A stretch of DNA of 64,000 nucleotides from Agrobacterium genomosp. 13 str. CFBP 6927 (GCA_900012615.1 LT009756.1:2193452-2257451), one strand, 5' to 3'. Shown: positions 44,866-54,237, counted from the first letter of the stretch. Program-made: numbers and translations. Notes: generated from the letters alone by a model not told the origin.

Positions 44866-45768
44866 TCAAACAATCACTTTGACGCCATGCGCCTTTTCGC
44901 CTTCCGGCTCGACGTGAATGGCAAGGCTTGCGCCCGGTATGACGTCCCTTATGGCATCTTCAAGGCGGTCGCAAATATCATGCGCCGCCCGCACCGTCAT
45001 CGTTGCGGGGACAACGACGTGAAAATCGATGAAGGCGGCCGCGCCGGCGCGGCGCGTCCTGAGGTCATGTACGCCAATGACGCCGCCGGAATGTTCGGCG
45101 ATGGCCTTCTTGATCGCCTCGTCCTCTTCCGGCTCCACGGCCCGGTCCATCAGCCCGCCAAGCGAATGCAGAATGACCTTCGATCCCTGAAACAGGATAT
45201 TGATAGCCACCAGAATGGCGAGCAGCGGATCGAGAATGGCGTAACCCGTCACGAGAGCCAGAATGAGGCCGACGAGAACACCCGCCGAGGTCACGACGTC
45301 GGACATGATGTGGTGGCCATCAGCGGCAAGCGCCGGCGAGGCATATTTTCTGCCGACGCGGATCAGGGTCGTTGCCCATACCGCATTGATGACAGCTGCA
45401 AACGCGTTGATGGCAAGACCCAGAACCGGCGCTTCCGGCAGCCGCGGGTTGAACAGACCGCCCCAGGCCTCCTGCACGATCAGCAGTGCGGCAACGACAA
45501 TCAGCACGCCTTCCACCACGGCGGAGATATACTCCGCCTTGTGGTGGCCGAACTGGTGATCGTCATCGGCAGGCTTCTGCGCATAACGAATGACGAAATA
45601 GGCAATGAAGGCCGCGACCACATTAACGGTCGATTCCAGACCGTCGGACAGCAGCGCAACCGACCCCGTGACCCACCAGGCCACGAGCTTGAGACCCAGC
45701 ACGCCGAAAGAAAGCGGAATGCCCCAGAATGCGAGCTTCCTTACCAGTGCATTGCCTTCACTGTTCAT
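44866..45768 (-). CDS. Cation diffusion facilitator (CDF) transporter
   Basis: This 300-residue protein has six helices with the CDF hallmark [23 protein letters not shown] and [16 protein letters not shown] (the HxxxHH/D metal site, about residues 67-82), [17 protein letters not shown] (second site), and a cytoplasmic C-terminal domain. It would export Zn, Fe, Mn or Co by proton exchange; the ion is unclear. ATG 45768 is chosen; the frame is open to 45822. Confidence 0.9.
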   Translation of the reverse strand: MNSEGNALVRKLAFWGIPLSFGVLGLKLVAWWVTGSVALLSDGLESTVNVVAAFIAYFVIRYAQKPADDDHQFGHHKAEYISAVVEGVLIVVAALLIVQEAWGGLFNPRLPEAPVLGLAINAFAAVINAVWATTLIRVGRKYASPALAADGHHIMSDVVTSAGVLVGLILALVTGYAILDPLLAILVAINILFQGSKVILHSLGGLMDRAVEPEEDEAIKKAIAEHSGGVIGVHDLRTRRAGAAAFIDFHVVVPATMTVRAAHDICDRLEDAIRDVIPGASLAIHVEPEGEKAHGVKVIV

Positions 45769-45924
45769 TTTTTGCCCCCGTGCGGATGCGAACGAATTGC
45801 AGAACCGACTGCCAAAACGCACGAACCGCGCGCACGGGTTTTCCGTGCGCGCGGTTCGCTATTTGCGTTTTCTATCGTTCAAACCGCAGCCGAGGTCAAG
45901 ACCCTCAAGGCCGCGCCAAGGCTG

Positions 45925-46353
45925 TCACGCCTCGCTTTTCTGTTCGCAAAAACGGATTCGGTTGCCGAACGGGTCGATGACTTCCATCATCTCGCCCCAG
46001 GGCAATGCCTCAACCCCCGGCTTCAGGAAGCGATAATCCTTGCCCGCCAGTTCCTGCTGAAAGGCTTGGACGCCCCGCATGGTGACGAAGACGTTGGAGC
46101 CCGGCGTCGCATCGCCGTGATGACCGCTGAGGTGAAGCGCCATTCCGGCCCGGGAAACCTGCATATAGAGCGGAAAGTTTTCGCCGAAACGATGTTCCCA
46201 GTCGATCTGGAAGCCGAGAAAATCGACGTAGAATTCCCGCGCCTTGGCTTCATCGAAAATTCTGATGATCGGGAATATCTGGCGGAAGCCGATGTCCGGA
46301 AGGTCCTCCGCGCCTGCGGCGCTCACATCCGGGGCATTAAGATCGTTGCCCAT
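45925..46353 (-). CDS. VOC/glyoxalase-bleomycin resistance family protein
   Basis: This 142-residue protein has paired beta-alpha-beta-beta-beta units: FPIIRIFDEAKAREFYVDFLGFQIDWEHRF and GVQAFQQELAGKDYRFLKP ... WGEMMEVIDPFGNRIRFCE, with the DPFGN motif of VOC proteins. Metal ligand candidates include His in MALHLSGHHGD and Glu in MEVIDP. A defined substrate is not known. It sits between livK and the CDF gene. Confidence 0.85.
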   Translation of the reverse strand: MGNDLNAPDVSAAGAEDLPDIGFRQIFPIIRIFDEAKAREFYVDFLGFQIDWEHRFGENFPLYMQVSRAGMALHLSGHHGDATPGSNVFVTMRGVQAFQQELAGKDYRFLKPGVEALPWGEMMEVIDPFGNRIRFCEQKSEA

Positions 46354-46422
46354 TCTGCATTCCCTTTTCCAGACGTTTGGAAACGGTACCGGCCGCAGCG
46401 GGTGCGGCCGGTACTTATCGCC

Positions 46423-47529
46423 TTATTCGGCGGCGACGATCTTGCCGTCCTGCCACTTGTAGAGCGAGAAGGCCTGCGACGTCAGGTCGCCGTTTTCGCC
46501 ATAGGTGACCTTGCCGATTGCGGTTGCGAAAGCATCGCCGCTTTTCAGAGCAGTGGCGACCGCTTCGGAATCCTTGGCGCTGCCAGCCTTCTCGATGCCT
46601 GCTTTGAGCACTTCGACGGCGGCATAGGCGTTAAGCGTGAAGGCTTCCGCGGGAATATTGGCGGCCTTCAGCGCCTCGGCGGCGGCCTTGGAATCGTCAT
46701 TCTTCAGCGCGTCGGAAGCATTGGTGAAGATCGTGCCTTCGCCGGCCTTCGAGCCGATGTTCCAGAACTCGCTGTTCGAGAGGCCGTCACCGCCGATAAC
46801 GGCAGCCTTGGCGCCGATATCGTTCAGCTGGCGCACAAGAAGACCGGCTTCCGGGTGGTAACCGCCGAAATAGACGATGTCGACATTTTCAGACTTCAGG
46901 CGGGCCGTCAGCGCGCCGAGGTCCTTTTCGCCGGGCGTCAGGGCATCGTAGAGAACTTCGGTAACGCCGCCGGCATTCAGCGTCGTCTTGAAGGCATCCG
47001 CCAGACCCTTGCCGTAAGCGCCCTTGTCGTGAATGATGGCGATCTTCTTGTCCTTGAGGTTGCCAAGCACGTATTTCGCTGCAACCTCTGCCTGCTGGTC
47101 GTCACGGCCGCAGGTACGGAAAACATTGGCAAGGCCACGGTTCGTCAGGCCCGGCGCGGTCGCCGTCGGCGTGATCATCAGGACGCCGTTTTCAGCAAAG
47201 ACATCCGATGCAGGAATGGCGACGCCGGATGTGACCGGACCGACCACGAAGTGGATGCCTTCGGCAACGAGCTGGTTGGCAGCGGAAACGCCCTGCTTCG
47301 GCTCACCGCCGTCATCGGCGAGCTTCAGAACAACCTGTTCTCCGAGAATGCCGCCCTTCTTGTTGATTTCATTGACTGCCGTCTGAGCGCCGTTCTTGAC
47401 CTGGTCGCCATAGGCGGCGACAGGACCGGTCAGGGGCGCAATCAGGCCGATGACGATTTCGGCATGGGCAAGTGGTGCGAATGCGAAGGACGCTGCGAGC
47501 GTCACGCTGGTCAATGTCTTCAGTTTCAT
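46423..47529 (-). CDS. Branched-chain amino acid ABC transporter substrate-binding protein (LivK type)
   Basis: This 368-residue periplasmic protein has a signal peptide ([23 protein letters not shown]) and type I binding protein motifs: [49 protein letters not shown] and [14 protein letters not shown]. The family binds branched-chain and other amino acids, or GABA in Agrobacterium homologues. No permease or ATPase genes are adjacent, so it must use partners elsewhere. It is divergent from the DUF3095 gene across 284 nt. Confidence 0.9.
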   Translation of the reverse strand: MKLKTLTSVTLAASFAFAPLAHAEIVIGLIAPLTGPVAAYGDQVKNGAQTAVNEINKKGGILGEQVVLKLADDGGEPKQGVSAANQLVAEGIHFVVGPVTSGVAIPASDVFAENGVLMITPTATAPGLTNRGLANVFRTCGRDDQQAEVAAKYVLGNLKDKKIAIIHDKGAYGKGLADAFKTTLNAGGVTEVLYDALTPGEKDLGALTARLKSENVDIVYFGGYHPEAGLLVRQLNDIGAKAAVIGGDGLSNSEFWNIGSKAGEGTIFTNASDALKNDDSKAAAEALKAANIPAEAFTLNAYAAVEVLKAGIEKAGSAKDSEAVATALKSGDAFATAIGKVTYGENGDLTSQAFSLYKWQDGKIVAAE

Positions 47530-47813
47530 CCTGGTGTCTCCTTGGATAGGGGGTCGCGGACCCGATGAGCGCCTTGGGCGTCGACCGAGTGAAACTTATC
47601 GGACGCCTCCCGGCGAAAACCCGTTCCATGTTTGAATTCCGAGCCTTCAACTCAACTCATACGGAAGGTTTGATGATTTATGCAAGTCACCTTTGCTGGA
47701 TAAGGTCTATTCGCGGTAAATCAATCGCGAAGCTGGCCAAGATCGCGTCATCGAAACGAATGAGGGACAGCGTAAATCCTTTGCGTTTGGCCGCGGCTCA
47801 GGGATAATACGCC

Positions 47814-48989
47814 ATGATCGCAGCAGACGACGAATTTCTGACGGGCCTGCCCGTCTTCCAGCATTTTGAGGACGTGGCCGACCCGGCGCTTTATCGCGCC
47901 CTGCCGCCGGGATGGGGGCTGGCCATTGCCGACATCATCGATTCGACCTCGGCAATCGGCACCGGCAGATACAAGGCCGTCAACATGGCGGGCGCCGCCG
48001 TCATTTCCAGCATCTCCAACAGCCTCGGGCGCCACGACCTGCCCTTCGTTTTCGGCGGCGATGGCGCCGCCGTCGCAGTGCCGCCAGACGGGCTATCTAT
48101 TGCGGGCATCGCGCTTTCCAACGTGCAGCGCTGGGTCAAGGACGACCTCAGCCTCGCAATGCGGGTGGCGCTGGTTCCCATAGAGGATATCCGCGACAAC
48201 GGCTTCGATATCAGGGTCGCCCGCTTCCAGGCGAGCGAGGATGTGTCCTATGCGATGTTTTCGGGCGGCGGCAACAGCTGGGCGGAAGCGCGGATGAAGG
48301 AGGGGCAATATGCTCTCCCCGCAGCAACGACAGGCGGGCGGCCAGACCTGACCGGGCTCTCATGCCGCTGGAACCCCATTCCAGCAACCCATGGCAAGGT
48401 GGTGTCTGTCATCGCCGTGCCCGGCCCCTCACGGGATATGCCGGCATTCCGCCAGCTCGTCATCGATCTTGTCGATCTGGCCGAACAGGATCCAAGACAT
48501 GGCCACCCTGTGCCGGAGGATGGGCCGAAACTCGGCTTCGTGCGGGAGGGGCTCGGCCTCGAAGCCCGGGCCGGGGCGGCATATCACGATAGCTGGGGCA
48601 AGATACGCCGTTCGCTCCGCATCCTCGGCGAAAGCTTTCTCGTCAATCTCCTCGGTTTGACGGGACTGTCGCTCGGACGATTTAATGCGGATCGTTACAG
48701 GCGCTCGGTTGCCAGCAACACCGATTTCAGGAAATTCGACGACGGCCTGAAGATGACGGTGGATATAGACGCCATCAGGCTCGAAAAAATCCGCGCGCGG
48801 CTGGAATCGGGACGTATCTCCGGAACCTGTTATTTCGGCCTGCACGAGCAGGACGCCGCCTTGATGACCTGTATCGTGCCTTCCCCGCTGTCGAAGGACC
48901 ACATGCATTTCGTGGACGGCGCAGACGGCGGTTATGCAGCCGCGGCAAGCCGGCTCAAGCAGCAGATATTGGCGGCGTCACAACCCTGA
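47814..48989 (+). CDS. DUF3095 protein (nucleotide cyclase-like fold suspected)
   Basis: This 391-residue cytoplasmic protein matches DUF3095. IADIIDSTSAIGTGRYKAVN near residues 40-60 and FVFGGDGAAVAVPPDG near 80-95 resemble the metal-binding and GGDG-type loops of class III nucleotidyl cyclases and GGDEF enzymes. No product has been assigned to the family that I know of. There is no HAMP, PAS or receiver domain. The gene stands alone. Confidence 0.8.
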   Translation: MIAADDEFLTGLPVFQHFEDVADPALYRALPPGWGLAIADIIDSTSAIGTGRYKAVNMAGAAVISSISNSLGRHDLPFVFGGDGAAVAVPPDGLSIAGIALSNVQRWVKDDLSLAMRVALVPIEDIRDNGFDIRVARFQASEDVSYAMFSGGGNSWAEARMKEGQYALPAATTGGRPDLTGLSCRWNPIPATHGKVVSVIAVPGPSRDMPAFRQLVIDLVDLAEQDPRHGHPVPEDGPKLGFVREGLGLEARAGAAYHDSWGKIRRSLRILGESFLVNLLGLTGLSLGRFNADRYRRSVASNTDFRKFDDGLKMTVDIDAIRLEKIRARLESGRISGTCYFGLHEQDAALMTCIVPSPLSKDHMHFVDGADGGYAAAASRLKQQILAASQP

Positions 48990-49062
48990 AGACCGTCCTT
49001 GGCGTGATCTGTTCACCCGGTCGTTTTTACCAATCAAAATGGACGATGGGCCAGAAAACGAA

Positions 49063-49085
49063 AAACCGGCGTCGTGCGCCGGTTT
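49063..49085. terminator. Terminator of NolR-like gene
   Basis: AAACCGGCG (49063-49071) and CGCCGGTTT (49077-49085) pair perfectly with a 5-nt loop, followed on the minus strand by TTTTT-like sequence. It lies after the ArsR-family gene stop and may also end the DUF3095 transcript. Confidence 0.7.
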
Positions 49086-49127
49086 CAACGGATTAGGGCC
49101 GCCGGGCCTTTAATGATGGCCGTGGGA

Positions 49128-49448
49128 TCAGGCGGCAGTCTTGCTGCTCTTCTGCGCCTGGCAATAAATTTCCTCGAGTGAAGCGAGGATCTTTTTGACG
49201 GATTCGGAATTGCTGGAATAATAAATGGTCTGCGCGTCCCGTCGTGTCTTTACCAGCCGCTGCGCACGCAATTTCGAAAGATGCTGCGAGAGAGCGGACT
49301 GGCTGAGACCAACCTGTGAGGCGAGAACACCGACCGGCACTTCCGTATCCACCAGCGTACATAAGATCATCAGGCGCTTGGGATTCGCCATCGCTGAGAG
49401 CAAGTCTGCAGCGGCGATGCTATGTTCCGACAGAGATTGGTTATCCAT
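49128..49448 (-). CDS. ArsR-family regulator, NolR-like
   Basis: This 106-residue winged-helix protein has LLSAMANPKRLMILCTLVDTEVPVGVLASQVGLSQSALSQHLSKLRAQRLVKTRRDAQTIYYSSNS, closely resembling NolR of Sinorhizobium, which represses nodulation and represses itself. There are no obvious metal-binding Cys clusters, as in NolR. Non-symbiotic rhizobia keep it as a global regulator. ATG 49448 is chosen over the open frame to 49487. Confidence 0.85.
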   Translation of the reverse strand: MDNQSLSEHSIAAADLLSAMANPKRLMILCTLVDTEVPVGVLASQVGLSQSALSQHLSKLRAQRLVKTRRDAQTIYYSSNSESVKKILASLEEIYCQAQKSSKTAA

Positions 49449-49993
49449 ACGCTCAAGTCTCCTGATGACAGTCAAAAAGACGGTCATGGTGGCTATTATA
49501 GGTGTTCCAAAAGATGTTTTTATAATTCGGTTGATACGTTGTATATACCTAAATCTTGCTTATATCGTGTCCCTTTCAAAGACTATTCTTCACTGGTTAT
49601 TTACTTAAGACACTGTGACCAAATTATCAGCTTTTTGCCTGTTTTTTGTCAATTCAGCAATAAAGATATGTATTAGCGGCAGTATTTATAAGCAACAAAC
49701 GATCAAAAGTTGAGCGTCGAAATCTGATTCCCAATGCCGGATTTTAAGGCCACAATCTTTTACCACCTTAAATTTAGCAGCGAGCAACAGAATCTAGATT
49801 AACTTTGCGCAATTTTCTCTAAGTTTGCAATATGATTTTTATTAGCAATTATTTTAATGCATAACTTATGCCGATAAAAATATTCTTTGCTACTGTGGGA
49901 AGGTATAGCTTGCGCAGCAAGAAACACCTGAAACACAAAAAGGGGCCTTCCGTTATGGAAGGCCCCTTTTTGTGTTTCAGGCTGGATGCAATA
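49449..49993. other. AT-rich intergenic desert upstream of NolR-like gene
   Basis: This 545-base region is visibly AT-rich compared with the GC-rich genes around it and has no credible protein gene. Its right end carries the strong hairpin at 49927-49981. It includes the promoter of the NolR-like gene on the left. Small RNA coding on the plus strand ending at that hairpin is possible but unsupported by promoter evidence. Confidence 0.6.
49927..49981. terminator. 25-bp perfect terminator hairpin (choXWV end)
   Basis: Positions 49927-49951 pair perfectly with 49957-49981 (CCTGAAACACAAAAAGGGGCCTTCC and its complement) with a GTTAT loop. A5/T5 runs lie within the arms on both strands, giving the GC stem AGGGGCCTTCC plus U tract. 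It ends the choline operon on the minus strand and could end an unseen plus-strand RNA. Confidence 0.85.
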
Positions 49994-51040
49994 TTATTTT
50001 TTGCGGTGACGGGTCAGTCCGGCCACAACTTCATCGGCTGAAATCGTGCCGACGATAGCACCGTTGTCGACGATGCCGATTGCGCCGGAATGTTTCGCAA
50101 GTGCATCGAGAATGTCGATCAGCGGCGATGATGGGCGGGCAGTGGCAGCCACATTCAGCCGGCCGTTTCGCTCATCCACACCCGGCTTCATCACGTCAGC
50201 CGCGGTCAGCATCGAGATCGGGTTCATGTTCTGCACGAAATCCGCGACATATTGCGTGGCGGGCTGCCTGACGATCTGCTGCGGTGTGCCGCACTGGATG
50301 ATGCGCCCGCCTTCCATCATGGCGATGCGGTTGCCGATGCGGAATGCCTCGTCCAGATCGTGGCTGACGAAGAGAATGGTCTTCTTCAGCCGGCTTTGAA
50401 ACTCCAGAAGCTCGTCCTGCAGGCGGCTTCTGATGAGCGGGTCGAGCGCGGAGAACGGCTCGTCCATCAAAAGAATGGGCGCGCCGGTGGCAAAGGCTCT
50501 CGCCAGCCCCACACGTTGCTGCATGCCGCCGGAGAGCTCTCCCACCTTGCGGTCGGCCCAAGCGGACAGGTTCACCAGTTCCAGCTGCTCGGCCACCATG
50601 CGCTTGCGCTCGGCTTCCGGCACGCCGGAAAGCTCGAGCCCGAAACCGACATTGTCGGCCACATTGCGCCAGGGCAGAAGGCCGAATTGCTGGAAGACCA
50701 TGGAGACCGTGTGCATGCGCAGGTCGCGTAGCGCTTTCGCCGTCGAGCGATAGGGATCGACATAGCCTGACTTGGTCTTCACGCCGACATTGCCGCGCAC
50801 CACCGGCGCAAGCCCGTTGACGGCCCTGAGCAGGGTCGACTTGCCCGAGCCGGAAAGCCCCATCAGCACGAGTATCTCGCCCTCGCTGACCGAGAGCGAA
50901 GCATTGGCGACACCGAGAACCAGTCCGGTTTCGGTATTGATCTCGTCACGCGTGCTGCCCTTGTCGATCAGCGGCAGCGCCGCGTCGGGCCGGTCGCCGA
51001 AGACGATATCGACATTTCCGAAGATGATGGCGTCGCTCAT
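49994..51040 (-). CDS. choV: Choline ABC transporter ATP-binding protein
   Basis: This 348-residue ATPase has Walker A GLSGSGKSTLLRAVNGLAP (near 60), LSGGMQQRVGLARA signature, Walker B ILLMDEPFSALDPL, and a C-terminal CBS-like region (ADVMKPGVDERNGRL ... GAIGIVDNGAIVGTISADEV). The layout matches ProV/ChoV. It overlaps the permease gene by four bases and is cotranscribed with choW and choX. Confidence 0.9.
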   Translation of the reverse strand: MSDAIIFGNVDIVFGDRPDAALPLIDKGSTRDEINTETGLVLGVANASLSVSEGEILVLMGLSGSGKSTLLRAVNGLAPVVRGNVGVKTKSGYVDPYRSTAKALRDLRMHTVSMVFQQFGLLPWRNVADNVGFGLELSGVPEAERKRMVAEQLELVNLSAWADRKVGELSGGMQQRVGLARAFATGAPILLMDEPFSALDPLIRSRLQDELLEFQSRLKKTILFVSHDLDEAFRIGNRIAMMEGGRIIQCGTPQQIVRQPATQYVADFVQNMNPISMLTAADVMKPGVDERNGRLNVAATARPSSPLIDILDALAKHSGAIGIVDNGAIVGTISADEVVAGLTRHRKK

Positions 51041-51888
51041 AGATCATCCTCCGCGCCGGGAAGACGGAAAAGCCGGTCCAGAACGATCGCCAGTATGACG
51101 ATGCACAGTCCCGCTTCGAAGCCCATGGCGATGTTGACGGTATTCAGGGCGCGCACCACGGGTACGCCGAGACCATTGGCGCCGACGAGGGCGGAAATCA
51201 CCACCATCGACAGCGAAAGCATGATCGTCTGGGTAAGGCCGGCCATGATCTGTGGCGCGGCGAAGGGAAGCTCCACCTTGCGCAGCACCTGCGATGGCGT
51301 GGCACCGAAGGCGACGGCCGCCTCCACCAGCGCCGGCGGCGTCGAGACGATGCCGAGACGGGTGAGCCGCACGGGTGCCGGAATGGCGAAGATGACGGTG
51401 GCAATGAGACCCGGAACCATGCCAAGACCGAACAGCACCAGCGCCGGAATGAGATAAACGAAGGTTGGGATCGTCTGCATCAGGTCCAGTACCGGGCGCA
51501 TGCCGGCATAAATCCACTTGCGCCGCGCCGCCAAAATGCCGAGCGGTATGCCGATGATCATGCACACGGCGCTCGCGGCAATGACCAGCGCCAGCGTTTC
51601 CGTCGTCGCCTTCCAGTATCCGAGATTGATGATGAGCAGAAGGCCGAGCGCCGTGAAGACCGGCATGCCGACGGAGCGGCGCGTCCAGGCCGAGAGAGCC
51701 GTCAGGATCGCGACGATGACAAGCGGATGCGGCGCCTGCAAAACGAAAAGCAGGGCATTGATGACGCTTTGGAAAATGAAGGAAAGCCAATCGAAGAAAA
51801 AAGCGAGATTGCCGGTCAGCCAGTCAATGGCCTCCTTGGCATATCGGCCGACGGGCAGGCGGTTTTCAGGAGCGCTGAGCCATTCCAC
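51037..51888 (-). CDS. choW: Choline ABC transporter permease
   Basis: This 283-residue permease has six helices and the BPD motif VEAAVAFGATPSQVLRKVELPFAAPQIMAGL (EAA loop). It belongs to the ProW/ChoW type for quaternary amines. GTG 51888 gives VEWLSAPENRLPVG, a typical N-terminus; the frame is open further to 51990 with a weak case. The 285-nt spacer from choX contains hairpins. Confidence 0.88.
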   Translation of the reverse strand: MEWLSAPENRLPVGRYAKEAIDWLTGNLAFFFDWLSFIFQSVINALLFVLQAPHPLVIVAILTALSAWTRRSVGMPVFTALGLLLIINLGYWKATTETLALVIAASAVCMIIGIPLGILAARRKWIYAGMRPVLDLMQTIPTFVYLIPALVLFGLGMVPGLIATVIFAIPAPVRLTRLGIVSTPPALVEAAVAFGATPSQVLRKVELPFAAPQIMAGLTQTIMLSLSMVVISALVGANGLGVPVVRALNTVNIAMGFEAGLCIVILAIVLDRLFRLPGAEDDL

Positions 51889-51916
51889 GGTAAGAAAAGA
51901 CCTTTCGTGAACTAAA

Positions 51917-52012
51917 ACAATTCCGGCAAAAGTGCAGAGCGGTTTTGCGTCCGGAATTGCGCAGACAACAAAGAAACGGAGCATCGTCATCCCGTTTCAC
52001 CGGAATTGCTCC
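51917..52012. repeat. ACAATTCCGG...CCGGAATTGC repeat between choX and choW
   Basis: ACAATTCCGG (51917-51926) is inverted as CCGGAATTGC (51951-51960) and again as CCGGAATTGC within 52000-52012. The element also contains AGAGCGGTTTTG, linking it to the AGAGC repeat family. It lies in the choX-choW spacer. Confidence 0.5.
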
Positions 52013-52125
52013 AATGCAGAAATGACGGCCGGCAGCGGAACTGCCGGACGCGGTGCTGGCGCATGACCTTCAATGTCTGAAAATTCACAGGCAAGGTCAT
52101 GCATGGGCATCGTTATTTCCCGCTG

Positions 52126-52150
52126 ATCCGGCCCGCCGCGCAGGCCGGAT
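52126..52150. other. Hairpin directly after choX
   Basis: ATCCGGCC (52126-52133) and GGCCGGAT (52143-52150) form an 8-bp stem 24 nt after the choX stop, with no T run. Hairpins of this kind after binding-protein genes often protect or attenuate the message and set a higher level of the binding protein. Confidence 0.5.
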
Positions 52151-52173
52151 ACAGTCATGCATCGTCTTGCAGC

Positions 52174-53127
52174 TTAGAGGCCGAGAGCCTTCTTGGCAGC
52201 AGGCAGGGCGTCAGCGCTGCCGTCCTTGGTCTTGACGTTGGCGAGCCAGGGCTCGATCGCCGCCGGATTGGCCTTCAGCCAGGCGGTTGCAGCCGCCTCG
52301 CCTTCAAGGCCGTCATTCAGGATCTTGCCCATGATCTCGTTTTCCATGGGCAGGGAAAATTGCAGGTTCTTGAGGAAAGCACCGACATTCGGGCATTCCT
52401 CGACGTAACCCTTGCGGACATTGGTATGGATCGTCGCACCGCCGAGATTGGGGCCGAAGACGTCGTCACCGCCGGTCAGATAGGTCAGCTTGAAATTCGC
52501 ATTCATGGGATGCGGTTCCCAGCCGAGGAAGACGATGGGCTCACCGGATTTTTCGGCGCGGGCCACCTGGGAGAGCATCCCCTGTTCGGACGACTCGACC
52601 ACCTCGAATGACTTCAGACCGAAACTGTCCTTGGACACCATGTCAAGGATCAGGCGATTGCCGTCATTGCCCGGCTCGATGCCATAGATCTTGCCGCCGA
52701 GATCAGCGCTATGGGCGGCGATGTCCTTGAAATCCTTGATGCCGAGTTCGGCACCCTTGGCATTGGTCGCAAGCGTATATTTCGCACCCGTCAGGTTTTC
52801 ACGCAGCGTTTCAACCGACTTGTCGGCACGGTAAGGCGCGATGTCGCCTTCCATGGTCGGCATCCAGTTGCCCAGGAAGACATCGATGTCCTTGTTCTTC
52901 AGCGAAGTGTAGGTCACGGGTACCGAAAGAAGCTTGACGTCGGTTTCATAACCAAGGCTTTTCAGGAGTACCGTGGCGGTCGCCGTCGTGGCGGTGATGT
53001 CGGTCCAGCCCACATCGGAGAAACGCACCGTGCCGCAACTTGCCGGCTCCGCGGCACCGGCCGCGCTGAACGTCATGACGGAGATTGCTGCGGCCAAAGC
53101 CAGACAGCGACTTCTATTTGCAAACAT
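52174..53127 (-). CDS. choX: Choline ABC transporter substrate-binding protein
   Basis: This 317-residue periplasmic protein has a signal peptide (residues 1-26, ending AAGAAEP) and the ProX/ChoX pattern: VRFSDVGWTDITATTATATVLLKSLGYE, DVFLGNWMPTM, GIEPGNDGN, FLGWEPHPMN. Trp and Tyr residues in these blocks form the aromatic box for quaternary amines; the pattern agrees with choline-specific rhizobial ChoX. It leads the operon choX-choW-choV. Confidence 0.92.
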   Translation of the reverse strand: MFANRSRCLALAAAISVMTFSAAGAAEPASCGTVRFSDVGWTDITATTATATVLLKSLGYETDVKLLSVPVTYTSLKNKDIDVFLGNWMPTMEGDIAPYRADKSVETLRENLTGAKYTLATNAKGAELGIKDFKDIAAHSADLGGKIYGIEPGNDGNRLILDMVSKDSFGLKSFEVVESSEQGMLSQVARAEKSGEPIVFLGWEPHPMNANFKLTYLTGGDDVFGPNLGGATIHTNVRKGYVEECPNVGAFLKNLQFSLPMENEIMGKILNDGLEGEAAATAWLKANPAAIEPWLANVKTKDGSADALPAAKKALGL

Positions 53128-53443
53128 TCGCTTGCTCCCTGTTTTTTCGTTCCCTTGCCATTATCAATATCTGCCGGACACAATCAACTCGCGTGCATTT
53201 GCGTGCTTTGGCGCACCGTTTGCGACAAAACGCGCAAATTAGGCGGTTTCAGCCCGATGATGCGGGAAATGGCAGGTTGCGGAAATCTGTGTTTTTCCTG
53301 CCTCGGCACTTTTCAACCCGCTTCTTCGCCGTCAAAAGACGCTCAATACAGCATCGGCTTATAGACTGGCATCGATTCTGCGGAACGCGATGTGCCGATT
53401 GAAGAGGTTGGAGCAGCCCTGCAAGGCGCTCCGGGAGTGGATA
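53128..53443. other. Divergent gap, choX / tdk
   Basis: This 316-base non-coding region carries the promoters for choX (minus) and tdk (plus). I see no strong palindrome or conserved operator and no small ORF with a clear ribosome site. The GC content falls toward choX. Confidence 0.5.
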
Positions 53444-54025
53444 ATGGCAAAACTCTATTTCAATTATGCGGCGATGAACGCCGGCAAATCGACCATGCTG
53501 CTGCAGGCATCCTATAATTATCAGGAGCGCGGTATGCGCACCCTGATTTTCACGGCCGCCTTTGACGACCGGGCGGGCGTCGGCCGCGTCGCCTCACGCA
53601 TCGGCCTGTCTTCCGACGCCCGCACCTTCGATGAAAACACCGATATTTTTTCCGAAGTATCGGCCCTGCACGCCGAAGCGCCGGTCGCCTGCGTTTTTGT
53701 CGATGAAGCCAATTTTCTGTCCGAACACCACGTCTGGCAGCTTGCCGGCATTGCCGATCGGCTGAACATCCCCGTCATGGCCTATGGCCTGCGCACGGAT
53801 TTTCAGGGCAAGCTCTTCCCGGCCTCCAGGGAACTGCTCGCCATTGCCGACGAGCTTCGCGAAATCCGCACCATCTGCCATTGCGGCCGCAAGGCGACGA
53901 TGGTCGCCCGCTTCGACAATGAAGGCAATGTGGTCAGGGAAGGCGCGCAGATCGATGTCGGCGGCAACGAAAAATATGTCTCCTTCTGCCGCCGCCACTG
54001 GGTGGAAACGGTCAAGGGCGAATAG
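53444..54025 (+). CDS. tdk: Thymidine kinase (type II)
   Basis: This 193-residue enzyme phosphorylates thymidine in pyrimidine salvage. The P-loop is FNYAAMNAGKSTMLL near residues 5-19, Walker B-like FVDEANFL follows, and the lid/zinc part has CHCGRKA and FCRRH (Cys and His ligands). GGGAG precedes ATG 53444; the frame is open to 53390. Confidence 0.95.
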   Translation: MAKLYFNYAAMNAGKSTMLLQASYNYQERGMRTLIFTAAFDDRAGVGRVASRIGLSSDARTFDENTDIFSEVSALHAEAPVACVFVDEANFLSEHHVWQLAGIADRLNIPVMAYGLRTDFQGKLFPASRELLAIADELREIRTICHCGRKATMVARFDNEGNVVREGAQIDVGGNEKYVSFCRRHWVETVKGE

Positions 54026-54084
54026 AGTATTTCCACGCAAAGTGCCCCCGGTCTTCCGCCCGGAAGTGCGACTAACAAAGAGTT

Positions 54085-54123
54085 AGAGTGTTTTCTCGAT
54101 TCGAAGAAAAGCGAAAACACTCT
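54085..54123. repeat. AGAGTGTTTTC...GAAAACACTCT palindrome
   Basis: Perfect 11-bp arms (54085-54095 and 54113-54123) enclose TCGATTCGAAGAAAAGC. It is a short member of the AGAGC/AGAGTG repeat family, placed between tdk and the pseudoazurin gene. Confidence 0.65.
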
Positions 54124-54146
54124 GACCCTGCGTCCGGTTGCCGCAT

Positions 54147-54160
54147 TTGATTTTTCGCAA
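54147..54160 (+). promoter_or_regulatory. Candidate FNR/NnrR-type box upstream of pseudoazurin
   Basis: TTGAT-TTTT-CGCAA combines an FNR half-site (TTGAT) with an NnrR-like half-site (CGCAA) at correct spacing, 77 nt before the ATG. Pseudoazurin genes in denitrifiers are commonly under FNR/NnrR-type control. The match is imperfect, so this is tentative. Confidence 0.35.
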
Positions 54161-54237
54161 GGATGACCCGCCCGCTCCCGCGCTAAGACCGCAAAGACAC
54201 ATTCGCGTGGATGTGCCTTCTCCCAGGAGCAAAAGAT

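Noticed and set aside
44849..44920. preQ1 riboswitch for queF
   Set aside because: The gene starts 17 nt after the CDF stop; there is no room for the aptamer and no matching stem.
46423..47529. GABA-specific binding protein
   Set aside because: The type I fold is clear but ligand residues cannot be assigned by eye, and other amino acids are equally possible.
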